Assembly: GCF_003149245.1 (NCBI RefSeq)
Contig: NZ_QGDL01000002.1
Span: 124,001 to 188,000 of the forward strand
Source of the DNA: Faecalicatena orotica
Lineage (GTDB): Bacteria; Bacillota; Clostridia; Lachnospirales; Lachnospiraceae
DNA: 64,000 nt
Reading direction: 5' to 3'
Below are positions 6,940-16,092 of the stretch, one piece after another. Numbering within the stretch: position 1 is the first letter of the stretch; the number at the start of each line of letters is the position of its first letter. Under the pieces are notes generated by a model. It was not told where the DNA came from. It did no database searches and saw only the letters and a list, made by a program, of their open reading frames with translations. The translations under genes and the position numbers were made by a program.

Positions 6940-9018
6940 ATGAAATCACCAGCCGAATTATTGAATTTTAAGCAGCATGGGAAGGACATGAACGAATTTG
7001 TAAAAGTGCCGGTATCGGAGAAGCTCGCGTATTGTTTCGGCGATCCGGCGCTGACACTGATGTATACAATGACAACCACCCTTCTCATTTATTTCTATAC
7101 AAACGTTGTGGGAATCTCAGCGGGATCAGTCGGAATGATCATGCTTGTATCCCGTGTATTTGACGGATTTTCAGACGTACTGATGAGAACCATTATAGAC
7201 CGCACGCATTCCAAATATGGAAAATCCAGAATCTGGATCCTGCGTCTGGCCGTCCCGTATGCACTGGCTGCCGTAGTACTATTTACGATGCCGGGGCTGG
7301 GGCCCACAGGGGAAATCATATACGCTTTCGTCACTTATAATATTATGAATACGGTCGTCTATACGGCGATCAGCCAGCCGTTCCATGCGCTAGGTTCCCT
7401 GATGAGCCGTGACCGCAGGGAAAGAGATGTTATTTGCAATGTCCGTATGGTTCTGTCCATCACGGCCAGCATGGTCATCACGGCATTTACCCTGCCGCTG
7501 ATTAACAAAGTAGCCGGGATGATACACAACGAACAGGCGGCGTGGATCATCGTGACGAGTGTATATGCGGTTATCTCCGTGTTTGTACTTCTGAATACAT
7601 ACGCAACCTGCACGGAACGCGTGCAGACTGCACAGAAAAGCAAAGAAAATATTCCGTTCTGGACTGCCTTAAAGGCGACGGTGACAAATCCTTATTTCCT
7701 GATTGCACTGGGACTGATGCTGTTTTATACGGTGTACCAGATTATTATCGGAACGGACCTGACCTATTACTGCCAGTATATTTTAGGCAATGTAGATTTA
7801 GTTATGCCCCTGTCTGCATCTGAAAAAATAGCAACCATTATAGGTATTGCATTGCTGCCGAAGTTACTGCCGAAATTCGGGAAAAGGAACCTGATTTGTG
7901 CAGGGTGCCTGCTCGGGATTGCGGGGCAGCTGCTGTTTCTCCTTAACAGCACAAGTGTGACCCTTGGTATTGCGACCTGCATCATGAGGGGGATCGGAAT
8001 CGCCCCGTTCTATGGAGTCCAGTATTCACTGCCTAGCGATGCGATCGAGTACGGACAGTGGAAAACCGGGCTGCGGATCGAAGGGCTGATGTTTTCTTCT
8101 ATGAGTATGGGACAGAAAGCTGGTTCAGGCTTCACATCTGCAATCATGGGTGCTGTTCTTTCTATGGCGGCATTTGACGGGCTGAAAGCCACTGCGGCAG
8201 AGCAGACGGCAGAGGCGATCTCCGTGATCAGGACATTTTACCTTTATGTACCGATCGCAATCTGGATCATTATGTTCTTGATTGCCCTTTGCTATAAACT
8301 CGATAAAAAGTATGACCGCATGATGCGTGAGCTGATTGCAAGAGAGGGCAAAGATGCAGCCGGATCCGGAGATACAGTGGATATCCCACAGTCAGTAAAC
8401 GGAAACAAAATCAATATTGCCATCGGACGTGTCTATGGCGCAAGCGGAAGAAGGATCGCAGAAGGCCTTGCAAAAGAGCTTGAGTGCAGGGTTTATGACA
8501 GGCAGATTATCTGTCTGCTGGCAGAGAAGCTGGGGCTGGAAGACGCACAGATGGGAGATGTGCAGAAATATCTGGACTCATACAATGAAAATGAACCTCT
8601 TACTTTCTCACCATATACATATCCGGCAGCGGGAGTTGCGGAGGATATGACAGATGTGAGCATGTTTACGGAGCAGAGCAGAGTGATTCTGGAACTTGCA
8701 AGTAAGTCTCCGGGAGTATTCCTCGGCCGCTGTGCAAACTTTGTACTGGCAAAGCAGCCTCATACATATTCGTTCTTCCTGTATGCGGATGATGAGTACC
8801 GTGAGCGGGAGGGCGCCGAGTATTATGAGGGTCAGAGTCTGAAGGAACTCAAAGAGAGGGATGAACAGCGTAATGAGTATTACCGGAAATTCACAGGTGC
8901 CAGAAGGGATGACCCGAAACATTACGATATGGTAGTAAATGTCGGAAAAACCGGAGTGGAAGGTGCGGTGCGCATGATACTCGATTATGTTGAGAAGAAA
9001 GAGAAACAGAAGGGTTGA
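6940..9018 (+). CDS. GPH-type sugar:cation symporter fused to a cytidylate-kinase-like domain
   Basis: A single open frame of 692 residues. Residues about 20-455 form a 12-helix MFS/GPH transporter (VSEKLAYCFGDPALTLMYTM, then the loop IDRTHSKYGKSRIWIL after helix 2). A polar linker of about 30 residues (EGKDAAGSGDTVDIPQS) leads to a C-terminal domain, about 485-690, of the Cytidylate_kin2 type: NIAIGRVYGASGRRIAEGLA (a P-loop-like turn), VYDRQII, GVFLGRCANFVL, FFLYADDEYRER and a final HYDMVVNV strand. The kinase-like domain would face the cytoplasm. By position the transporter probably imports inositol or a derivative; the attached domain could sense nucleotides, phosphorylate the substrate, or gate transport. 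No frameshift or internal start is needed to explain the fusion. GGGAGG precedes ATG 6940. Confidence 0.85.
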   Translation: MKSPAELLNFKQHGKDMNEFVKVPVSEKLAYCFGDPALTLMYTMTTTLLIYFYTNVVGISAGSVGMIMLVSRVFDGFSDVLMRTIIDRTHSKYGKSRIWILRLAVPYALAAVVLFTMPGLGPTGEIIYAFVTYNIMNTVVYTAISQPFHALGSLMSRDRRERDVICNVRMVLSITASMVITAFTLPLINKVAGMIHNEQAAWIIVTSVYAVISVFVLLNTYATCTERVQTAQKSKENIPFWTALKATVTNPYFLIALGLMLFYTVYQIIIGTDLTYYCQYILGNVDLVMPLSASEKIATIIGIALLPKLLPKFGKRNLICAGCLLGIAGQLLFLLNSTSVTLGIATCIMRGIGIAPFYGVQYSLPSDAIEYGQWKTGLRIEGLMFSSMSMGQKAGSGFTSAIMGAVLSMAAFDGLKATAAEQTAEAISVIRTFYLYVPIAIWIIMFLIALCYKLDKKYDRMMRELIAREGKDAAGSGDTVDIPQSVNGNKINIAIGRVYGASGRRIAEGLAKELECRVYDRQIICLLAEKLGLEDAQMGDVQKYLDSYNENEPLTFSPYTYPAAGVAEDMTDVSMFTEQSRVILELASKSPGVFLGRCANFVLAKQPHTYSFFLYADDEYREREGAEYYEGQSLKELKERDEQRNEYYRKFTGARRDDPKHYDMVVNVGKTGVEGAVRMILDYVEKKEKQKG

Positions 9019-9137
9019 TGATTCTTCCTCGTACACTACTTTTTGACATTGAACAGCTTTTTTAAAAGTGTCTGTGTGTAGAAAAGGGCACGGATATAGT
9101 ATATAATGTTGAAAAAAGAAAGTAGTGAAGGAAGTCT

Positions 9138-10373
9138 ATGACGGTTGATTTTATGGAAATGTGGAAACACGTTGTTTGGTGCAGCAATATTAATCTGACA
9201 TTGGTAAAATCCGGGACAGATGACATACCGGATTTCGACCTGGGACTCCGCCAGACGCTGCTGCAGCCGGGGGAAAAGGAATATTTTATCCAGTTAATCA
9301 GAGATTTTGGCAGAGAGGGAACGATTTGTTATGTAAATGATTATTTTGATGTGGAATACAGTGTAGTCCCGATACCAAAGGAGGAGCCATATGGGGATTT
9401 TGTGATTCTGGGGCCTTACAGGGACGGATATCTGGATCAGGTACAGCTGAATGAGCTGATGGAGAGAAAGGCGATCCCCAGAAGCTATGTGAATGAAATG
9501 AAGGAATACTACAACGCTGTACCGATTCTGAATAATATGGACCAGTGGAGAGAAATGTGCAGAACCATGACGCGGGTCCTGTATCAGGAAAAAATGCGCA
9601 TCCGGGAGGAATATGTGACCCTGACGGGACTCATAAGCGAATATCAGTTTGAGACAGCAAAAGATGTACTGTCCTTTCGAATGATTGAGGAGCGCTATGC
9701 CGTCGAGGCGGATATGCTGAAGGCGATATCCGCCGGTAATACCGAAGAGGCTGTGAAAGCTTTTAACCTGATGGGAAAATACAAGGTAGACAACAGGTAC
9801 AAGGACCCGGTACGCAATCTGAGAAACAGGCTGGTTATTGCCAATACTGTGTGCCGGAAAGCGGCCGAGGCGGGAGGTGTCCATCCGGCTCATATAGACG
9901 CCCTGTCTGTCGAGATGTCTAAGCGGATTGAAACAATCAGCAGGAGACAGGAATACGACCGCTTTATTGAAGAAATACTCCGAAAATATTGTATGCTGGT
10001 GCGCAACTACTCCCTGCGCGGCTGTTCTCCGGTGATTCAAAAAGTAGTGAACCATATCAATTTAAATCTGACAGACGATTTGTCTTTAAAACGGATGGCG
10101 GAAGAGTATTCTGTGAATTCCAGTTATTTATCAACTTTATTTAAGAAAGAGATGAGCGTGACTTACTCCGATTATGTAAACCAGCAGAGAATCAGGCAGG
10201 CCATAAAACTTCTTAATTCCACTAATATGCAGATTCAGGATGTAGCTTCGGAAAGCGGCATCTATGATGCAAACTACTTTCGAAAACTATTTAAAAAAAT
10301 AATTGGGATGACGCCCACCGAATATGTCCGGCAGGTAAAGAGTTATCCGAAGAATGCAGGACCCCTTAATTGA
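9138..10373 (+). CDS. AraC-family transcriptional regulator
   Basis: A 411-residue regulator. The C-terminal 100 residues are a double helix-turn-helix: LTDDLSLKRMAEEYSVNSSYLSTLFKKEM followed by MQIQDVASESGIYDANYFRKLFKK and the closing MTPTEYVRQ. The N-terminal 300 residues are a sensor region with FVILGPYRDGYL, as in many firmicute AraC proteins with a PocR-like or extended ligand domain, then a helical linker. A perfect TATAAT at 9102-9107 precedes the gene without a good -35. It ends in a terminator and stands immediately before the module 10506-16051, which has no clear sigma-A promoter, so it is the likely activator of that module. It might also act on the iol island upstream. Confidence 0.85.
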   Translation: MTVDFMEMWKHVVWCSNINLTLVKSGTDDIPDFDLGLRQTLLQPGEKEYFIQLIRDFGREGTICYVNDYFDVEYSVVPIPKEEPYGDFVILGPYRDGYLDQVQLNELMERKAIPRSYVNEMKEYYNAVPILNNMDQWREMCRTMTRVLYQEKMRIREEYVTLTGLISEYQFETAKDVLSFRMIEERYAVEADMLKAISAGNTEEAVKAFNLMGKYKVDNRYKDPVRNLRNRLVIANTVCRKAAEAGGVHPAHIDALSVEMSKRIETISRRQEYDRFIEEILRKYCMLVRNYSLRGCSPVIQKVVNHINLNLTDDLSLKRMAEEYSVNSSYLSTLFKKEMSVTYSDYVNQQRIRQAIKLLNSTNMQIQDVASESGIYDANYFRKLFKKIIGMTPTEYVRQVKSYPKNAGPLN

Positions 10374-10392
10374 AAAGGGGTTCTATTTTTTT
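10359..10392 (+). terminator. Terminator overlapping the AraC stop codon
   Basis: ACCCCTT (10361-10367) pairs with AAGGGGT (10375-10381), and a run of T follows at 10386-10392. The TGA stop of the AraC gene lies in the loop. Confidence 0.75.
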
Positions 10393-10505
10393 GTTTATAA
10401 GATAAAAACAAATCATATTACCTGAATCACCAATATTTGTCCTGCTGGATTTTAAATATCCGTGCTAGAGTGTGTTTACTCGATAAAATCTGAAGGAGGG
10501 AAGAA

Positions 10506-11381
10506 ATGAAAGAGAAGTTTATGATTTCCGGATTTGCAGACGAAATCAGTGCCGATTTTACAACCCAGCTGGAAACCGTAACGGGACTGGGGATGCACTA
10601 CATTTCACTCAGGTCTGCAAATAGAAAGGGGATTGAAGCGTACACGGAGGAGGAAGTAAAAGAACAGCTTCTGCCTGAACTTGCACGGTTTAAAGTTCAG
10701 GTATCCTCACTGGGGTCCCCGATCGGCAAGACAGGGGTGGAAGATGAAGAGGGGTTTCAAAAGCAGCTTAAGCAGCTGGACACCCTGTGCAGGATTGCAG
10801 GGATTTTAAACTGCAGATATATCCGGATCTTCAGTTTTTACATTCCAGATGGAAAGAACCCAGAGGACTATAGGGAGACGGTTTTTACCAGAATGGCCCG
10901 GTTTTTAGAAATCGCCCAAAATTATGGATTGGTTCTCCTCCATGAGAATGAAAAAGGGATTTTCGGTGATACCAAAGAACGGTGCAGATTACTAATGGAA
11001 GAATTTAGAGACCCACACCTTCGCTGTGCATTTGACTTTGCTAATTTTGTACAGTGTAAAGAAGATACCGAGGCATGCTGGAATCTTTTAAAACCTTATA
11101 TTTCTTATATCCACATCAAAGATGCACAATCTGGAAATAAGGAAAATGTAGTATGTGGAACGGGAGATGGAAAGATTCAAAAGCTTCTGACACGGGCCAT
11201 CCGGGAAGAAGGGTATGAGGGATTTTTAACGCTGGAACCCCATCTGGTACTGTTTGATTCCCTGTCATCTCTGGAAAGGGAGGATGCGAAGAGTATTATC
11301 CGCGAGAACAAGGCGAAGGACGGAGCAGAAGGATATGCCATGCAGTACCATGCTTTATGTAAAATTCTGGAGGGGATGTAA
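10506..11381 (+). CDS. Sugar isomerase/epimerase family TIM barrel
   Basis: A 291-residue AP endonuclease 2/xylose-isomerase-like TIM barrel. The four expected metal ligands are present: Glu in LLHENEKGIFGD (about residue 145), Asp in CAFDFANF (about 180), His in YIHIKDA (about 206) and Glu in LTLEPHL (about 247). This predicts an isomerase, epimerase, dehydratase or lyase of a keto-sugar or cyclitol. It opens the module under the AraC gene; GAAGGAGGG precedes ATG 10506. The final residues extend into a 70-base gap before the next gene. It is only distantly like IolE or IolI, and no exact substrate can be given. Confidence 0.78.
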   Translation: MKEKFMISGFADEISADFTTQLETVTGLGMHYISLRSANRKGIEAYTEEEVKEQLLPELARFKVQVSSLGSPIGKTGVEDEEGFQKQLKQLDTLCRIAGILNCRYIRIFSFYIPDGKNPEDYRETVFTRMARFLEIAQNYGLVLLHENEKGIFGDTKERCRLLMEEFRDPHLRCAFDFANFVQCKEDTEACWNLLKPYISYIHIKDAQSGNKENVVCGTGDGKIQKLLTRAIREEGYEGFLTLEPHLVLFDSLSSLEREDAKSIIRENKAKDGAEGYAMQYHALCKILEGM

Positions 11382-11451
11382 ATGTATCTTCCGGCTGGGA
11401 AACGAGATTCAAAAAGTGCAGTTTATAAAAAATGAAAAGGAGAAGGAAGTT

Positions 11452-12657
11452 ATGGAAAAAAAGATTCGTTTTGGACTCATTGGTATTGGTGCCCAGGGAG
11501 GGGCCTATGCTGGTTTTTTAACAGGTAAGGGAGGAGTTCAGGGAATCCCGGCGCCAGAGTGCCCGCCTCACTGTACTCTGGGTGCCCTGTGTGATATTGA
11601 TCCTGAGAAAGAAGCAATCTGCAGGGAGAAGTATCCGGAAATTCCTTTCTATAAAGACTGGAAGGAGATGGTGAATTCAGGAGATGTGGACGCCGTGGTG
11701 ACTACAGTCCCCCACTATCTGCATCCGGAAATTGCCATTTACTGCTTAGAACACGGCTGCCATGTACTGGTGGAAAAACCGGCAGGTGTTTATGCAAAGG
11801 CAGTCCGCGAGATGAATGAGTGTGCGGCAGCCCATCCTGACGTGGCGTTTGGAATCATGTTTAACCAGCGTACGAACCAATTATACCAGAAAATAAAAGC
11901 AATAGTGGATTCCAAAGAGCTGGGTGAAATCCGCCGTTCCAACTGGATCATTAATTCATGGTGGAGGCCGGACAGTTATTACCGGCAGAGTGACTGGCGG
12001 GCCACATGGGGCGGGGAAGGCGGAGGGGTTCTTGTGAACCAGGCTCCCCACCAGCTGGATTTATGGCAATGGATCTGTGGCGTGCCGAGTAAGGTATACG
12101 CCAAGTGCCTGTATGGATGTCACAGAGAAATCGGTGTGGAGAATGATGTGACTATCGTGACCGAATACCCGAACGGGGCCACGGGAAGCTTCATTACCTG
12201 CACCCATGACCCGATTGGTACGGACCGTCTGGAGATTGACTTGTCCGGCGGGAAGATTGTGGTTGAGGGAAGTGCGACAGCCACGGTGATACGCCTTAAA
12301 AAGAGTGAAGCCGAGATGAACGCCACGCTGAGTATGCTGGACGTGATGCAGCTTGTACAGGGGAATGCAGCGAAATCCAATGAAATGTTCACGGTGGAAA
12401 CCTTTGAGAACGCCGACTGCTGGGGCGCACAGCATATGACGGTTATGGAGGATTTCGCATTACATATCCTGACGGGGGCCCCTCTTCTGGCACCGGGATC
12501 GGAGGGGATTCATGGTGTGAACTTAGCGAATGCAACTCTGCTTTCTTCGTGGCTGGGAAAGGAAGTGGACAATCCTGTAGATGAGGACTTATATCTCGAA
12601 GAGCTTAATAAGCGGATTGCTGAAGAAGGCTTGTTTCCTGTACGTCAGGGGAAGTGA
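11452..12657 (+). CDS. Gfo/Idh/MocA-family oxidoreductase
   Basis: A 401-residue NAD(P)-dependent dehydrogenase. The N-terminal Rossmann fold has GLIGIGAQGGAYAG, the catalytic lysine is in LVEKPAGVYAK (about residue 110), and the substrate-site motif is GGGVLVNQAPHQLDLWQW (about 185-202). Family members oxidise a sugar or cyclitol hydroxyl to a ketone, often at C3. ATG 11452 is chosen because AAGGAG and GAAGGAAG lie just before it; an in-frame upstream extension to 11254 would overlap the previous gene by over 120 bases. The second dehydrogenase follows 14 bases later. The pair could oxidise different positions or substrates, or one could reduce a product. Confidence 0.85.
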   Translation: MEKKIRFGLIGIGAQGGAYAGFLTGKGGVQGIPAPECPPHCTLGALCDIDPEKEAICREKYPEIPFYKDWKEMVNSGDVDAVVTTVPHYLHPEIAIYCLEHGCHVLVEKPAGVYAKAVREMNECAAAHPDVAFGIMFNQRTNQLYQKIKAIVDSKELGEIRRSNWIINSWWRPDSYYRQSDWRATWGGEGGGVLVNQAPHQLDLWQWICGVPSKVYAKCLYGCHREIGVENDVTIVTEYPNGATGSFITCTHDPIGTDRLEIDLSGGKIVVEGSATATVIRLKKSEAEMNATLSMLDVMQLVQGNAAKSNEMFTVETFENADCWGAQHMTVMEDFALHILTGAPLLAPGSEGIHGVNLANATLLSSWLGKEVDNPVDEDLYLEELNKRIAEEGLFPVRQGK

Positions 12658-12671
12658 AAGGAGGATGGAGA

Positions 12672-13673
12672 ATGAAGAAAGCAGCCGTAATCGGTCTGGG
12701 GGATATATCTGGCATTCATATCCGGGCGATTCAGGAAAATCCGAATATTATGCTGGCAGCTGTCTGTGACATTGATGCAGAACGGAAAGCTTATGCACCG
12801 GAGTCAATCCCATTTTATACAGATTATGAAGAAATGCTCAGACAAGAGAAGCCGGATTCCGTCCATATCTGCCTGCCGCATTATCTGCATGTACCCGTAT
12901 CCCGGGCATGTATCGGCATGGGGGCCCACGTATTCTGTGAAAAGCCTGCAGCTATAAATGCAAAGGAGGCTGCAGAGTTTGCAGCTTTTGAGAAGGAACA
13001 CCCAAAGATGCACATAGGAATCTGCCTGCAGAACCGTTTTAATGAGTCTGTCGAAATGCTAAAGAAAATCATTGACAGCCGGGAGTATGGGAATGTGACA
13101 GGAACAAGGGGAAGCGTCTTATGGTGCAGAACCAGAGAATATTATGAGGAAAAACCGTGGCGGGGAAAATGGAAAACCGCCGGGGGCGGATGTATGATTA
13201 ACCAGTCCATCCATACGCTGGATTTACTCTATTATCTGGGCGGCCCTGTAAAAGGGGTAAAGGCATCCTCAGGGCAGCTTCTGGATTACGGGATCGAGGT
13301 GGAGGACACGGTTACGGCACGCCTTATTTATGAGAGTGGCGCTTCCGGATTGTTTACAGCTACCAACGCGAATTATAAAAACGAGAGCGTTCAGATAGCG
13401 GTGCAGCTTGAAAGGGCGGAATTTGTAATCATGGATAATATTTTGTACCGTCTGATGCCGGACGGCGGCAAAGTGGAATTGGCAGAGGACAATAAGGTTC
13501 CGGGGACAAAGTTTTATTATGGGGCCAGCCACGGCAGGCTTATTACACTGTTTTACGATGCGCTTGAAAGGGAGAGCCAGAACTACCTTCACGTATCGGA
13601 TGCGGTAATGAGCATGAGGCTGATAGATGCCATACAGAAGTCTGGAAGAACCGGTCAGTTTATTACTTTGTAG
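12672..13673 (+). CDS. Gfo/Idh/MocA-family oxidoreductase
   Basis: A 333-residue paralogue of the preceding dehydrogenase, with GLGDISGIHIRAI in the Rossmann turn, FCEKPAAINAKEA carrying the catalytic lysine (about residue 92) and GGCMINQSIHTLDLLYYLGGP as the active-site motif. It lacks the extra loops of the upstream enzyme. AAGGAGG at 12658-12664 sits 7-8 bases before ATG 12672, which rules out the in-frame GTG at 12654. Gene spacing shows it is part of the same operon. The sugar and the cofactor preference are unknown; the region after the second strand reads AAVCDIDAER, an Asp that often favours NAD. Confidence 0.85.
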   Translation: MKKAAVIGLGDISGIHIRAIQENPNIMLAAVCDIDAERKAYAPESIPFYTDYEEMLRQEKPDSVHICLPHYLHVPVSRACIGMGAHVFCEKPAAINAKEAAEFAAFEKEHPKMHIGICLQNRFNESVEMLKKIIDSREYGNVTGTRGSVLWCRTREYYEEKPWRGKWKTAGGGCMINQSIHTLDLLYYLGGPVKGVKASSGQLLDYGIEVEDTVTARLIYESGASGLFTATNANYKNESVQIAVQLERAEFVIMDNILYRLMPDGGKVELAEDNKVPGTKFYYGASHGRLITLFYDALERESQNYLHVSDAVMSMRLIDAIQKSGRTGQFITL

Positions 13674-13695
13674 AGATAGAAAGGAACGTAAAATC

Positions 13696-14559
13696 ATGAA
13701 AAAAGGATTAATTGGTGTTCAGATGAGCACGATCAAAGAAAAAATAGATGAATTAGGCGCATATGGTACTTTAGAGGCATGTGCAAAGCTGGGGTTCCAC
13801 TGCGTGGAAATCAGCCAGATTCCAATGACGCCGGAGAATGTAGCGGGAATGAAAAAGGCGTGTGATGATTTCGGAATTAAGGCAGCAGCCTGCACAGCAG
13901 CTTTAGAACCGATAACCCCGGGGATGCCGGGAGAATACCTGACTGAGAATTTTGAAAAAATTGTAGAGGACTGCAAGATATTAAATTGTGATATGCTCCG
14001 GATTGGCATGCTCCCGATAAGCTGCATGGGCAGTGAGGAGGAGGCGCTGGATTTTGTGAAACGGGCGGACGAAATGGCGCTTAAACTAAGAGAGAGGGGC
14101 ATTGACCTCTACTACCACAACCATCATATGGAATTTATAAGATATGGCGGCCGGTATCTGCTGGACATTATCAAAGATACCACAAAACAGATGGGGTTTG
14201 AGCTGGACATACACTGGATTAAGAGAGGCGGGGAGGACCCTGTGGAATACATAAAAAAATATGCAGGACGGATCCGTCTCCTGCACCTGAAGGATTACCG
14301 CATTGGACAGATGAAGCTGCCGGAAGGTGTGTTTGATTCTGCATCCTTTATGCAGGCATTTGCAAATATGGTGGAATTTGCCGAAGTGGGAGAGGGAACA
14401 CTGCCAATTAAGGAATGTATGGAAGCCGGTCTTGCGGGAGGAAGTGAATATTTTCTGATCGAACAGGATAATACATATGGAAGAGATCCCTTTGAGAGCC
14501 TGCGTATCAGTAAAGAACATCTGACTGAGATGGGATATGGAAACTGGTTTGAACTGTAG
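13696..14559 (+). CDS. Sugar isomerase/epimerase family TIM barrel
   Basis: A 287-residue TIM barrel. Ligand motifs are YYHNHHMEF (about residue 140), FELDIHW (about 172), RLLHLKDYRIG (about 200) and FLIEQD (near 258), the pattern of dicarbonyl, inosose-type or 3-keto-sugar processing members. ATG 13696 has AAAGGAA 9 bases before; a longer frame to 13627 would run through the end of the previous gene. It is the second isomerase-like protein in the module and may work with one of the dehydrogenases, one oxidising and the other rearranging or eliminating. The next gene, a transporter, follows after two hairpins. Confidence 0.78.
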   Translation: MKKGLIGVQMSTIKEKIDELGAYGTLEACAKLGFHCVEISQIPMTPENVAGMKKACDDFGIKAAACTAALEPITPGMPGEYLTENFEKIVEDCKILNCDMLRIGMLPISCMGSEEEALDFVKRADEMALKLRERGIDLYYHNHHMEFIRYGGRYLLDIIKDTTKQMGFELDIHWIKRGGEDPVEYIKKYAGRIRLLHLKDYRIGQMKLPEGVFDSASFMQAFANMVEFAEVGEGTLPIKECMEAGLAGGSEYFLIEQDNTYGRDPFESLRISKEHLTEMGYGNWFEL

Positions 14560-14560
14560 G

Positions 14561-14608
14561 CATGTTAAGGGACATGCGTAAGGCCGGGCGGAAAGGTGCC
14601 CGGCCTTA
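14561..14608 (+). other. Intercistronic hairpins before the transporter
   Basis: CATGT/ACATG (14561-14576) is followed by a perfect 11-bp stem, TAAGGCCGGGC (14579-14589) with GCCCGGCCTTA (14598-14608). No T run follows on either strand, so it is more likely an mRNA-stabilising or processing element than a terminator. Confidence 0.55.
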
Positions 14609-14650
14609 CAATTAAAAGGAACGCATGAAAGATAAGAGGAGGAAGATTTT

Positions 14651-16051
14651 ATGGGAGCTAACAATACTTCGATAAAAAAATTTGGATTTGCTGATAAGCT
14701 GGGATACATGTTTGGAGATTTTGGAAATGATTTCACATTTATACTGTCTTCTATGTTCCTGCTGAAATTTTATACAGACGTCATGGGCGTTTCTGCGGGG
14801 TTGGTGGGACTGATGATGATGGCGGCCCGTTTCGTGGATGCCTTTACGGATGTAATCATGGGACAGATTACAGACCGAAGCAAGGTGGGGGCAAAGGGGA
14901 AATTCCTGCCCTGGATCCGCAGGATGTGCGGTCCGGTGGCAGTCGCATCTCTCCTCATGTATGCCAGCTGGTTTCAGGACATGAGCATGGGATTCAAGAT
15001 ATTCTGGATGTTTTTTACATACCTGCTGTGGGGAAGTATCTGCTATACGGGCATTAATATACCATATGGTTCTATGGCGTCTGCTATTTCCAGTGAGCCT
15101 GCTGAGAGGGCCCAATTGTCTAACTGGAGGACCATCGGTGCCACACTGGCTAATACGGTTATCGGCGTTGCACTGCCGCTGTTCGTTTACTATACCGATG
15201 CGAATGGAAACAGTGCTTTATCAGGAACGAAAATGAGCATTGCAGCACTGGCCTGCTCTATATGTGCGGTAATCTGCTATATCCTCTGTTACAATATGAC
15301 CACCGAGCGGGTTAAGCTGCCGCAGAAGACAGAAAAATTTGACTTGAGGGAACTGCTTGGCAGCCTTGTAAAAAACAGAGCCTTAGTAGGGATTGTGGCG
15401 GCCTCCATCTGTCTTTTGCTGGCCCAGCTGACACTGGGTGCGATGTCGTCCTATATTTACCCTAACTACTTTGGGAATATCAGGGCACAGTCTGCATCAG
15501 GGCTGGTCAGTACGGCTGTTACACTGGTCTGTGCAGCGTTTACCGTAAAGCTGTCCCAAAAGTTCGGGAGAAAGGAACTGGGAATCATGAGTGCCTTATT
15601 TGGAGCAGGTGCACTCGTAATTACATTTTTCCTGCACACCCACAATGCATGGGTATTCGTAGGGATGTATGCACTGGCTTATAGTGGGCTTGCTGTTTAT
15701 AGTCTGATCTGCTGGGCGATGATTACCGATGTCATTGATGATACAGAGGTGCGGACGGGAGAGCGCTCAGACGGAACCATCTATGCAGTCTATTCCTTTG
15801 CACGTAAGCTGGGGCAGGCGGCATCTTCCGGGCTGACGGGCGGCCTGCTTGCAATTGTAGGATATACACAGGCTTCCGCTTATGAGGAGAGTGTTGTGAA
15901 TGGGATTTATAACATTACCTGTCTGGTACCTGCCGCGGGCTTCATTCTTCTGGCAGTTGTTTTAAAATTTTTATATCCATTAGGGAAGAAGAGAGTGGAA
16001 GATAATGCAAGAATACTGGAAAAGAAGCGCAGTGACCATGCTGCGAACTGA
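14651..16051 (+). CDS. GPH-family sugar:cation symporter
   Basis: A 466-residue, 12-helix transporter of the glycoside-pentoside-hexuronide family. It begins FADKLGYMFGDFGNDFTF and has the loop TDRSKVGAKGKFLPWI after helix 2, plus CWAMITDVIDDTEVRTGERSDGT in the second half, both hallmarks of the family. Such proteins take up glycosides, pentosides or hexuronides with a cation. AGGAGGAAG precedes ATG 14651. It closes the AraC-linked module and is not fused to a kinase-like domain, unlike the transporter at 6940. The substrate is presumably the same as that of the two dehydrogenases. Confidence 0.88.
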   Translation: MGANNTSIKKFGFADKLGYMFGDFGNDFTFILSSMFLLKFYTDVMGVSAGLVGLMMMAARFVDAFTDVIMGQITDRSKVGAKGKFLPWIRRMCGPVAVASLLMYASWFQDMSMGFKIFWMFFTYLLWGSICYTGINIPYGSMASAISSEPAERAQLSNWRTIGATLANTVIGVALPLFVYYTDANGNSALSGTKMSIAALACSICAVICYILCYNMTTERVKLPQKTEKFDLRELLGSLVKNRALVGIVAASICLLLAQLTLGAMSSYIYPNYFGNIRAQSASGLVSTAVTLVCAAFTVKLSQKFGRKELGIMSALFGAGALVITFFLHTHNAWVFVGMYALAYSGLAVYSLICWAMITDVIDDTEVRTGERSDGTIYAVYSFARKLGQAASSGLTGGLLAIVGYTQASAYEESVVNGIYNITCLVPAAGFILLAVVLKFLYPLGKKRVEDNARILEKKRSDHAAN

Positions 16052-16092
16052 TCCTGCCGGAAAGTCAGATAACTGGGGAAATTAGAAAAAGC

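Noticed and set aside
9294-10055. 253-codon open frame opposite the AraC gene
   Set aside because: It is the complement of a well-supported regulator and has no start signal or motif.
11254-11451. 66-codon N-terminal extension of the dehydrogenase
   Set aside because: It overlaps the preceding gene by 128 bases, has no ribosome site and no Rossmann features; ATG 11452 has a strong site.
10506-14559. C-glycoside deglycosylase cluster
   Set aside because: Dehydrogenases and TIM barrels fit in outline, but the small beta subunit needed by known enzymes is not present in any frame of the gaps.
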